Below are positions 1-7,636 of a stretch of 7,636 nt of DNA, piece after piece; position 1 is the stretch's first letter; every line of letters begins with the position of its first letter. The stretch is from Chthoniobacterales bacterium (GTDB taxonomy: Bacteria; Verrucomicrobiota; Verrucomicrobiia; Chthoniobacterales; UBA10450). The notes below the pieces were generated by a model, which made no database searches, was not told the origin of the DNA, and saw only the letters and a list, made by a program, of their open reading frames with translations. Both the position numbers and the translations under genes were made by a program. Location: NCBI GenBank assembly GCA_013812515.1, contig JACCTI010000136.1, forward strand, positions 1-7,636, written 5' to 3'.

Positions 1-461
1 AAAAGGAGCGACTTCTCTCGCAGCAGGTCAACAAATTCGGCCGGCGTCTCCATGCTCATCAGTGCTTCACGATTTGCCGCGTCTTTCGTGATGCGCGCGA
101 GCGCGCCGACACAGACCAGGTAATCCGTCACCATCCGGCGCGGCACACCGATGACAAAAATAAGGTGCGCGGTCTCCACGTTCGGACCGAAGAGCACACC
201 GTCTCGGCTCCGCCCAATCCCGAGAACGATCTGCCTCAAGAGGTCGGTGCGGGCATGCGGAAAGGCGACGCCGTTGCCCGCAAAAGTCGTCTGCTGTTCC
301 TCACGTGCGCGCACTTCTGCGAAGAACTTCTCTGGTTCACGCACCTCGCCTCCCTGGCTCAACGCCTCGACGATCTCGCGTAGGGCTTCGTCGCGATTTC
401 TGCTCCGCAGGTCGAGCAAGGTGTGCTGCTCATTGAGGAGATCAGGGAGCGTGACAGCCAT
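1..461 (-). CDS. PTS EIIA-type (PtsN-like) protein, 3' end cut by window edge
   Basis: Reading the minus strand from ATG at 461 gives 153 uninterrupted codons to the window edge. The protein begins MAVTLPDLLNEQHTLLDL and carries the motif GNGVAFPHARTD, where His69 matches the phospho-accepting histidine of fructose/nitrogen-type EIIA domains (His73 in E. coli PtsN). Such domains are about 150 residues, so little or nothing of the domain is missing, although a further C-terminal domain cannot be excluded. Family knowledge: EIIA accepts phosphate from HPr/NPr and either passes it to a sugar permease or acts as a regulator. No EIIB or EIIC partner is visible here, which favours a regulatory role, but the downstream neighbours are outside the window. 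The start was chosen because it gives the expected N-terminal length; no strong Shine-Dalgarno precedes it. It diverges from the DUF2270 gene with 20 bp between starts. Confidence 0.88.
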   Translation of the reverse strand, partial: MAVTLPDLLNEQHTLLDLRSRNRDEALREIVEALSQGGEVREPEKFFAEVRAREEQQTTFAGNGVAFPHARTDLLRQIVLGIGRSRDGVLFGPNVETAHLIFVIGVPRRMVTDYLVCVGALARITKDAANREALMSMETPAEFVDLLREKSLL

Positions 462-481
462 CTGGAGTCGCCGAGGAATCG

Positions 482-1246
482 GTGGATAATCCCGGCAAAC
501 GCAGTTATCCAGTTAATCTCTCCGCTGTGGCAAACGAAAACACTCCGCGCCCGAGCAACGAGGAAACAACCGTCTCGTTGCAGCGGAGCATCTACGATCC
601 CGGCTACGTCAATGCGCTTTCGCACTTTTACCGGGGCGAACTCAGCCGCATCATGGTCTGGCGGCAGCGGCTCGATATCACCACGAACTGGGCGATCACG
701 AGCAGCACGGCGATCATCACGATCGCGTTTTCGAATCGCGAGGTGCCGCATATCATCTTCTTTTTTAACCTCGCGATTGTCTGGGGCATGCTTTGGATCG
801 AGGCGCGGCGCTACCGTTTTTACGATGCCTTCCGCGCGCGGGTGCGCATGCTCGAAGCGCATTTCCTCGTGCCGATGGTGATGGAAAACCGGGAAATGCT
901 ACAGGGCGAATGGAAAAAGCTAGTTTGCGAAGATCTGATCCTGCCGCGCTTCAAAATCAGCAAGCTGGAAGCCGTCGGTCGACGTCTGAAACGCAATTAC
1001 GTCTTTATTTTCATTCTCATCATGGTGGCGTGGATCACGAAAATTTTCCTGCATGCCTCGCAGCCGATGACTGGCGTGGTGGGCTTTTACCACGCGCTTC
1101 ACATCGGTCATATCCCATCGTGGCTGGTCGCGTTCATCTTTGTCGCGACACTGCTCTCGGTGATCGGGATCACCTTCTACGTCGGAAAGAAGACCCTCGG
1201 CGAGATCTCAGAATTCGGCACGCATCGCTCGCTCTGGCGGATTTGA
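482..1246 (+). CDS. DUF2270 family integral membrane protein
   Basis: The 254-residue protein contains the stretch ALSHFYRGELSR, then VWRQRLDITTNW, typical of DUF2270 (predicted integral membrane proteins of unknown function). I see four hydrophobic segments: about residues 69-84, 88-107, 173-192 and 212-234. A basic, amphipathic middle region (about 108-170) contains YRFYDAFRARVRMLE. The N-terminal 40 residues are polar and probably cytoplasmic. The start is GTG at 482, preceded by GAGGA at 473-477 with a short 4-nt spacer. A second in-frame GTG at 527 would also retain the whole conserved region, so the start is not certain. The next gene, mazG, starts 47 bp after the stop on the same strand, so co-transcription is possible. 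The biochemical role is unknown, and I assign none. Confidence 0.85.
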   Translation: MDNPGKRSYPVNLSAVANENTPRPSNEETTVSLQRSIYDPGYVNALSHFYRGELSRIMVWRQRLDITTNWAITSSTAIITIAFSNREVPHIIFFFNLAIVWGMLWIEARRYRFYDAFRARVRMLEAHFLVPMVMENREMLQGEWKKLVCEDLILPRFKISKLEAVGRRLKRNYVFIFILIMVAWITKIFLHASQPMTGVVGFYHALHIGHIPSWLVAFIFVATLLSVIGITFYVGKKTLGEISEFGTHRSLWRI

Positions 1247-1250
1247 AGAC

Positions 1251-1278
1251 GTGAATGGTGATAAGTGAATCGTGAAAT
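1251..1278 (+). repeat. Degenerate heptamer tandem repeat, four units
   Basis: Four consecutive 7-mers follow each other without spacing: GTGAATG, GTGATAA, GTGAATC and GTGAAAT. All share GTGA. They fill most of the 47-bp gap between the DUF2270 stop and the mazG Shine-Dalgarno. No hairpin or reading frame explains them. Whether they are functional or a small slippage product cannot be told from this window. Confidence 0.7.
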
Positions 1279-1282
1279 GTTG

Positions 1283-1288
1283 AAGGAG
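1283..1288 (+). promoter_or_regulatory. Shine-Dalgarno of mazG, supports a TTG start
   Basis: AAGGAG lies 5 nt upstream of TTG at 1294. It is the clearest ribosome binding site in the window. It supports the unusual TTG start, since no nearby ATG or GTG in this frame preserves the MazG N-terminus. Confidence 0.75.
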
Positions 1289-1293
1289 CCGCC

Positions 1294-2130
1294 TTGACAG
1301 GTTCAAATCACAATTCGGCATCGACCGATCACTTCGCGGAACTCTGCGATCTCGTGGCTGCGCTCCGCGGTCCCGGAGGGTGCCCTTGGGACCGCGAGCA
1401 GACGAACGAGTCGTTAGTCCCGAAGCTCCTCGAAGAAGTCTACGAGGTTGCAGAAGCAGTGCACGCTTCCGATTACGCGAACCTGAGGGAGGAGCTCGGC
1501 GACGTGATGCTGCTCATTCTGATGCAAGCGCAGATCGCAATGGAGCGTGGTGAATTTGAAATCGACCAAGTGTTGGAAAATCTCATCGCTAAGTTAATCC
1601 GCAGACATCCGCACGTTTTCTCCGGAAGCGAAGCGCACGACGTGAGCGCGGTCGTGACGCTGTGGGACAGCGCGAAGCGCGCGGAAAAGAAGGAAAACGA
1701 CGGCCATTACCTGGCGGGCGTCGCGGCCGCCCTACCTGCGCTGATGCGCGCGCAAAAGATTCAGAAAAAGGCCGCGCACGTAAATTTCGATTGGAGCGGG
1801 GAAGCGGATGTGATCGCGAAAATTGATGAGGAACTGCGGGAAACCAGAGAGGCAATCGCAGAGGATCACGCCGGCCACATCGCGGAAGAACTCGGCGACC
1901 TGCTCTTCGCGGTCGTGAACCTAGCGCGCAAACGTCACTTCGATGCCGAGACGCTGCTGCAAGCGGCCACCGACAAATTCGTCCGGCGCTTCAATGCTCT
2001 TGAAGACGAACTCAAGGCTACCGGCAAGAGGCTGGGTGAGGTGGAGTTGGAGGAGCTGGACGCGATTTGGAACGCGCAGAAATCAACGCCTCCCCTTTTG
2101 ACGACTCACGCACGAAACGTGTCATCCTGA
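1294..2130 (+). CDS. mazG: Nucleoside triphosphate pyrophosphohydrolase MazG
   Basis: MazG hydrolyses (d)NTPs to NMP and pyrophosphate in the cytoplasm, removing non-canonical nucleotides and, in E. coli, lowering ppGpp. The 278-residue protein has the usual tandem all-alpha MazG domains. The first has GGCPWDREQT (28-37), then the metal-binding EExxE at Glu47, Glu48 and Glu51 with E67xxD70. The second has EExxE at Glu179, Glu180 and Glu183 with E199xxD202. RRHPHVF (103-109), conserved in the family, is also present. Length is close to the E. coli enzyme (263), with about 15 extra residues. The start is TTG with a strong AAGGAG. The last codons (VSS and the stop) are read from a dispersed repeat that begins near 2119, so the C-terminus is partly repeat-derived. 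The gene converges on the class II aldolase. Confidence 0.95.
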   Translation: MTGSNHNSASTDHFAELCDLVAALRGPGGCPWDREQTNESLVPKLLEEVYEVAEAVHASDYANLREELGDVMLLILMQAQIAMERGEFEIDQVLENLIAKLIRRHPHVFSGSEAHDVSAVVTLWDSAKRAEKKENDGHYLAGVAAALPALMRAQKIQKKAAHVNFDWSGEADVIAKIDEELRETREAIAEDHAGHIAEELGDLLFAVVNLARKRHFDAETLLQAATDKFVRRFNALEDELKATGKRLGEVELEELDAIWNAQKSTPPLLTTHARNVSS

Positions 2131-2247
2131 GCCCGCAGAGACGCCGAAGGATCTCGCGCAGATTCCGTTGACCGAAATCGCGCGATTGTGTGTCATCAAG
2201 GACCCTGAGCGAGGTCCCTCGGGGCGCTCCGCCTGCCTCGGGATGAC
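2119..2247. repeat. TGTCATCCTGAG-type inverted repeat in convergent gap; possible bidirectional terminator
   Basis: The ends are imperfect inverted copies: GTCATCCTGAG at 2121-2131 and CTCGGGATGAC at 2237-2247, with one mismatch in 11 bases. A second GTCATC occurs at 2192-2197, so the element may be two half-elements side by side, the left containing GAAGGATCTC and the right containing GAGGTCCCTCGG. Inside the right half GGACC (2200-2204) can pair with GGTCC (2213-2217) around an 8-nt loop. I recognise the layout from memory as a common dispersed repeat in Verrucomicrobiota and Acidobacteriota genomes. It contains the stop codons of both flanking convergent genes (mazG 2128-2130, aldolase 2196-2198). 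Its hairpins could end or stabilise both transcripts, but no T-tract supports classic intrinsic termination. Confidence 0.7.
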
Positions 2248-2846
2248 GACGCGTTCATCGCCGAGAGCAGGACGGGGAACGCTTCATTGCAATCCTTACC
2301 GAACGCGACGATCCCTCCCTCGTGTCCGGCCATGACGAACAGTCTCCGCTCTTTCACGTCGGTCGTTTGGAAGAGCCGCATCACTGCGCGAGCCATTTCC
2401 GGCGTTCCGTATTCCACATCGGGATCCGTCGTCGGCCAACGACCGAGCAGGCGCTTCCATCCCGTGGCGCTGTGGCAATGGATCACAGCGGAGACGCTGG
2501 CATCAGCTTCGTAAACCGCGGCGTGCGTGAGAGACTCCGAAGACGCGACCGTCTCACCGGCGCAGTGCAGCCAGTTCCGCTGGAAATCGTACTCGATGAC
2601 CTCGGCAAACTGCTCTGGCGCGAGCTGCGCGAAGCCGCCGGTGCCAGACCCTGTGATGAAAAACCGATTCGTCCGGCCAATCCGCACACTGAGGTTGCCA
2701 AAACCGATACCGTTCGATTCGACCCCGAGCCACCCCAGCTGCATGAGCTTTCGCCGGCAGGCATTCATTTCTTCCAAGCCGGCGAACTCGACCGGCGCGA
2801 CCGCCACCTGCTCATAGCTGAATTTGACCGCGCCTGTCTCGCTCAA
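2196..2846 (-). CDS. Class II aldolase/adducin family protein, mtnA-linked
   Basis: This 216-residue protein (counted from TTG at 2846) has all the hallmarks of zinc-dependent class II aldolases. They are GIGFGNLSVR (46-55), ITGSGTGG (64-71), SSESLTHAAVY with the likely catalytic Glu104, the zinc pair His123/His125 in VIHCHS, and a third ligand His175 in MAGHEGG. Relatives cleave or dehydrate phosphorylated sugars (fuculose-1-phosphate aldolase, MtnB dehydratase, methylthioribulose-1-phosphate aldolase). The substrate is not certain here, but mtnA lies immediately upstream on the same strand, 11 nt away, which suggests 5-methylthioribulose 1-phosphate. The start is uncertain: no ATG lies upstream of Met27, no good Shine-Dalgarno is seen, and the TTG was chosen to keep the conserved-looking GAVKFSYEQ segment. 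The last roughly 17 residues (SSSRGRRSAPRDLAQGP) come from the repeat at 2119-2247 and are probably not part of the ancestral enzyme. Confidence 0.88.
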   Translation of the reverse strand: MSETGAVKFSYEQVAVAPVEFAGLEEMNACRRKLMQLGWLGVESNGIGFGNLSVRIGRTNRFFITGSGTGGFAQLAPEQFAEVIEYDFQRNWLHCAGETVASSESLTHAAVYEADASVSAVIHCHSATGWKRLLGRWPTTDPDVEYGTPEMARAVMRLFQTTDVKERRLFVMAGHEGGIVAFGKDCNEAFPVLLSAMNASSSRGRRSAPRDLAQGP

Positions 2847-2857
2847 AGCCGCCAGGA

Positions 2858-4033
2858 CTATTCCGGAGAGGCGACACTCTTGTCGCCTGCTTCCGACCCA
2901 CAACCACCGGGCGGCGACAGGAGTGTCGCCGTTGCAGCGGGCGCGACGGGCGCGTGTTCGGGAAAGAGCGCGAGAATGCTGTCCTCGTTCGCTGCGCAAA
3001 TCCCACGCTCGGTAATTAATCCCGTGACGAGCCGCCGCGGTGTCACGTCGAATCCGTAGTTCGCCGCTGCGCTTGCTTCCGGCGTCACGCGCACTTCCAC
3101 CTGGCGTCCCTTGGACCAGCCATCGGCATGCTTCACTTCTTCGGAGCCGCGCTCCTCGATCGGAATCTCGGCCAGGCCATCCCGCATGCTCCAATCGAAT
3201 GACGAAGAGGGCAGCGCGACGTAAAACGGAACGCCAGTATCATTCGCCGCCAGAGCTTTTAAGTAGGTGCCGATTTTGTTTGCGACATCCCCCGTGTAAG
3301 TAGTGCGATCGGTGCCAACGATCACCAGATCGACGTCGCCGCGTTGCATGAGATGACCGCCGGTGTTGTCCGCTACGACCGTGTGGGAAACGCCGTGCTC
3401 ACCGAGCTCCCAGGCGGTCAGCTTTGAGCCCTGGTTCCGCGGCCGCGTCTCATCCACCCACACATGGATCGGCATGCCCGCGTCATGCGCGGCATAGATC
3501 GGCGAGGTCGCAGATCCGTAATCGACAAATGCGAGCCAGCCAGCGTTGCAATGCGTCAGAACGTTGACCTGTTTGCCCTGTTTCTCGCGCGCGATTCGGT
3601 GAATGAGCTCCAGGCCATGTCGCCCGATTAAGTGACAATATTCCGCATCCTCGTCAGCGATTTGCGTCGCGGTCGCGGACGCCGTCGCGATTCTGTCCTT
3701 CACGCAATCGGCTGCAATAATCGCTCGAAGCTGGCGGTCGACAGCCCAGGCGAGATTCACCGCGGTTGGCCGTGTCGCTTTTAACTGAGCGGCTGCTTGC
3801 ATCAGATCGGCCCCTTCCAGCGTCGCGAGATACATCCCATACCCCGCAGCCGCGCCGATCAGACCCGCCCCGCGCACATGCATGTCGCGGATTGCGATAG
3901 CCATCTGCTCGACCGTAGTAACGTCTTCCACCACGAAGCGATGCGGCAGGAAACGCTGATCGATTAACTGCACGACGCGCGGATCGCCAGGCTTCAGCCA
4001 GATTGTCCTGAAATGTTGGCCGCCGACGTTCAT
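2858..4033 (-). CDS. mtnA: S-methyl-5-thioribose-1-phosphate isomerase MtnA
   Basis: MtnA converts 5-methylthioribose 1-phosphate to 5-methylthioribulose 1-phosphate, the committed isomerisation in methionine salvage and in the related DHAP shunt. The 391-residue protein begins MNVGGQHFRTIWLKPGD. It has VRGAGLIGAAAGYG (53-66), THCNAGWLA with the catalytic-type Cys162, DETRPRNQGSKLTAWEL (194-210), and GTDRTTYTGDVANKIGTY with the catalytic-type Asp242. RGAGLIGA replaces the commoner RGAPAIGI, indicating a subgroup. The conserved enzyme seems to end near ALFPE (355-359). The remaining 32 residues are low in complexity, and residues about 368-388 are encoded by a hairpin repeat. The usual family length is about 350, so the tail looks acquired. 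The aldolase follows 11 nt after the stop, so the pair is probably one operon. It diverges from secG across 144 bp. Confidence 0.94.
   Translation of the reverse strand: MNVGGQHFRTIWLKPGDPRVVQLIDQRFLPHRFVVEDVTTVEQMAIAIRDMHVRGAGLIGAAAGYGMYLATLEGADLMQAAAQLKATRPTAVNLAWAVDRQLRAIIAADCVKDRIATASATATQIADEDAEYCHLIGRHGLELIHRIAREKQGKQVNVLTHCNAGWLAFVDYGSATSPIYAAHDAGMPIHVWVDETRPRNQGSKLTAWELGEHGVSHTVVADNTGGHLMQRGDVDLVIVGTDRTTYTGDVANKIGTYLKALAANDTGVPFYVALPSSSFDWSMRDGLAEIPIEERGSEEVKHADGWSKGRQVEVRVTPEASAAANYGFDVTPRRLVTGLITERGICAANEDSILALFPEHAPVAPAATATLLSPPGGCGSEAGDKSVASPE
2870..2930. repeat. GGCGACA hairpin repeat inside the mtnA 3' end
   Basis: GGCGACACTCTTGTCGCC (2870-2887) and GGCGACAGGAGTGTCGCC (2913-2930) are inverted copies matching at 17 of 18 positions, with a 25-nt loop. 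Each arm is itself nearly palindromic (GGCGACA...TGTCGCC), so alternative cruciform or two-hairpin folds are possible. It lies within the mtnA frame, coding for part of the C-terminal tail, and ends about 24 nt upstream of the proposed aldolase start on the minus-strand transcript. It resembles a REP-like dispersed element. Confidence 0.8.
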
Positions 4034-4054
4034 CCTCGATCCCGTATCATCCCG

Positions 4055-4138
4055 CTCTTGCTCCTGATCCTGATCTTACTCGAAACGCAAGCATCTGCGG
4101 GTGACAAACCGGATCAGGATCAAGATCATGAGCAGGAG
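4055..4138. repeat. Inverted pair of degenerate hexamer arrays upstream of secG
   Basis: Arms 4055-4075 and 4118-4138 are 21 bp each and match at 18 positions, plus one G-U pair in RNA, with a 42-nt loop. The right arm and the bases just before it read as hexamers GGATCA, GGATCA, AGATCA, TGAGCA, GGAG. The left arm shows the same pattern on the other strand (AGATCA, GGATCA, GGAGCA, AGAGCG). A second register pairs TGATCCTGATC (4065-4075) perfectly with 4112-4122. The structure fills much of the mtnA-secG divergent gap. On the secG transcript the right arm buries AGGAG at 4134-4138. Confidence 0.75.
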
Positions 4139-4194
4139 TTTTACAAATGCACCACTTTCGCCATATTGGCCGTCCCCATGGCGATTCTGCTTAA
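4134..4194 (+). other. Possible short upstream ORF overlapping the secG start
   Basis: AGGAG (4134-4138) sits 8 nt before ATG at 4147, an ideal spacing. That ATG opens a 15-codon frame (MHHFRHIGRPHGDSA) ending in TAA at 4192-4194. It is out of frame with secG and overlaps the secG start at 4178, which itself has no visible Shine-Dalgarno. The arrangement could couple secG translation to a leader peptide, or simply be chance next to a repeat. Confidence 0.25.
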
Positions 4195-4684
4195 CGTCAT
4201 CCTTGTCTTTTATGTGCTTGTCAGCTTGCTCATGATCCTCGTGATCCTGATGCAACGTCCGAAGAGCGAAGGGTTGGGCGCGGCTTTCGGTGGCGGCATG
4301 ACAGAGAATATCTTCGGCGCGCAAACGACCAATGTCCTGACGAAAATTACCGGCTGGCTCGCGGGCGCGTTCTTCGCCATGACGTTTTTGCTTTCTGTGC
4401 TCTACGCGCATCGCACGAATGTCTCGAGCAACTTGCGTAACGAGCTGATGAAAACGGAAGGGACGGGTGCAGCTGTTCCGGGTCCGCGGCCCGCACCTTC
4501 CTCGGCCGTGGGCGCACCAGGCACTGTGACGAACCCGACTCCGGCCGGCGACATGGAGATCAATCGCGATCAGGCAGTGACTCCGGCTGACCAGGCGGTT
4601 GGTGTAACGGCTCCGGCGCTGATGCCGGAGACATCGCAAGCTCCGGAAGCTTCGGCAACGCCTCCGCCGCCACCGCAACCGTAA
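4178..4684 (+). CDS. secG: Preprotein translocase subunit SecG with Pro/Ala-rich tail
   Basis: SecG is the small accessory subunit of the SecYEG channel in the inner membrane. From ATG 4178 the 168-residue protein shows TM1 (about 2-25), the conserved cytoplasmic loop with QRPKSEGLGAAFGGG (26-40) and NIFGAQTTNVLTKIT (44-58), then TM2 (59-77). The core matches the family in order and spacing. Residues about 95-168 are a Pro/Ala/Thr-rich, probably disordered tail ending PPPPPQP; typical SecG proteins are about 75-130 residues. The same frame stays open upstream to ATG 4013, but that extension crosses the hexamer repeat, overlaps mtnA by 21 bp, and its LLLLILILL stretch is simply translated repeat, so I reject it. 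The short start has no clear Shine-Dalgarno. The upstream hairpin may affect expression. Confidence 0.88.
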   Translation: MAILLNVILVFYVLVSLLMILVILMQRPKSEGLGAAFGGGMTENIFGAQTTNVLTKITGWLAGAFFAMTFLLSVLYAHRTNVSSNLRNELMKTEGTGAAVPGPRPAPSSAVGAPGTVTNPTPAGDMEINRDQAVTPADQAVGVTAPALMPETSQAPEASATPPPPPQP

Positions 4685-4693
4685 GTCGCGGCT

Positions 4694-4714
4694 CGCCCGG
4701 AGGACGCACGGGCG
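4694..4714 (+). terminator. Weak hairpin after secG
   Basis: CGCCCG (4694-4699) can pair with CGGGCG (4709-4714) around a 9-nt loop, starting 9 nt after the secG stop. There is no T-run after it, so intrinsic termination is doubtful. It is listed only as the best candidate for the secG 3' end. Confidence 0.2.
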
Positions 4715-4744
4715 CGGTTAGCTCGCGCGAAATGCCTTCTCGTC

Positions 4745-4980
4745 TCGGACCGGTTTTCTCCGCCAGCGCTTCCATGAATTCCTGCGGCTCGCGACGATCT
4801 GCGGCGCTTTTGTTAACACCGTGCTGGCGAGCTTCTCGGAATAATCAGGCGGACGTTACGACATCTCGGAAAGCGCAACCATGACGGCGAGCGCGTTATT
4901 GATGGAGTGCTTGATCTCACTGAATTTTTCTGCATATGGACCAGCTCTTTCTCGGAGAATGTGTGCGCCCGGTCACTCCT
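4745..4980 (-). pseudogene. Decayed minus-strand gene with H-box-like motif
   Basis: The 366 bp between secG and uvrA contain no intact gene but carry a broken coding signal on the minus strand. One frame gives AEKFSEIKHSINNALAVM and VALSEMS up to TAA at 4856-4858. The same frame resumes as RPPDYSEKLASTVLTKAPQIVAS. After 4787 the sense passes to another frame, QEFMEALAEKT. The junction has two bases (4785-4786) where CTG (Leu) would restore the frame, so one base seems lost. Upstream, SEKELVHMQK lies in a third relation across an A5 run (about 4925-4929), a possible further indel. HSINNALAVM resembles the phospho-acceptor H-box of histidine kinase dimerisation domains (H-E/D-x-x-N-P/A-L). No catalytic ATPase domain is visible, so even the intact gene was probably small. 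That it is a true pseudogene rather than sequencing error is likely but not certain. Confidence 0.55.
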
Positions 4981-5050
4981 GATCGGGGCGAAATGGCTGG
5001 AGAAAGGAACCGGTGGTGCTTAACTGACGGGTTCGACGTTTGTCGTTCCG

Positions 5051-7636
<2,586 letters not shown>

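Noticed and set aside
2824..3015. CRISPR-like impression from the repeated GGCGACA blocks
   Set aside because: There are only two copies and they are inverted, not direct repeats with regular spacers. This is a hairpin repeat.
2322..3059. Long plus-strand open frame (245 codons)
   Set aside because: It lies opposite the aldolase and the end of mtnA, both with clear catalytic motifs. Its translation resembles no family and is a GC-rich antisense shadow.
4013..4177. Upstream extension of secG to ATG 4013 giving a signal-peptide-like LLLLILILL stretch
   Set aside because: The leucine-rich stretch is the translated hexamer repeat, the extension overlaps mtnA, and the SecG family starts at the first transmembrane helix (MAILLNV).
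4076..4678. Minus-strand open frame of 200 codons opposite secG
   Set aside because: The peptide is Arg/His-rich and lacks family features; secG on the plus strand accounts for the coding signal.
4911..4940. Possible sigma-70-like promoter for uvrA (TTGATC, then TATGGA after 18 nt)
   Set aside because: Both boxes match poorly and lie inside the decayed gene's coding remnant. No LexA-type operator was seen nearby, so it is not supported.

Overview
The window looks like chromosomal housekeeping DNA from a GC-rich, non-enteric bacterium, most likely a soil-type Verrucomicrobiota. This is an inference from the style of MtnA, SecG and UvrA, and from short dispersed repeats at gene borders that I associate with that phylum from memory. 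No database was searched. I see no phage, transposase, CRISPR, tRNA or rRNA.

Layout: 1-461 (minus) is the near-complete start of a PTS EIIA-type protein that runs off the left edge. It diverges, with only 20 bp between, from a DUF2270 membrane protein (482-1246, plus). That is followed by mazG, a nucleotide pyrophosphohydrolase (1294-2130, plus). mazG converges on a minus-strand pair, mtnA (2858-4033) then a class II aldolase (2196-2846), which together suggest handling of 5-methylthioribose 1-phosphate. From a 144-bp divergent gap, secG (4178-4684, plus) encodes a Sec translocase subunit with a long Pro/Ala-rich tail. Between secG and uvrA lie 366 bp with no intact gene, holding a decayed minus-strand gene with a histidine-kinase-like H-box. 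uvrA (5051 to the right edge, plus) is cut off by the window.

The genes do not form one pathway. MazG (nucleotide sanitation) and UvrA (excision repair) both protect the genome, SecG belongs to protein export, and MtnA plus the aldolase form a methylthio-sugar module.

The most notable feature is the repeats. At least six short repeat structures of different sequence sit in gaps, gene ends and even inside uvrA. One convergent repeat supplies the stop codons of both mazG and the aldolase. A hairpin repeat encodes the C-terminal tail of MtnA. Two tandem repeats sit in frame in uvrA, one just before a zinc finger that has lost half its cysteines. A degenerate hexamer repeat forms a large hairpin over a Shine-Dalgarno sequence ahead of secG. 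I did not find a convincing new multi-gene system; the repeat-gene interplay, the decayed H-box gene and the mtnA-aldolase pair deserve follow-up.
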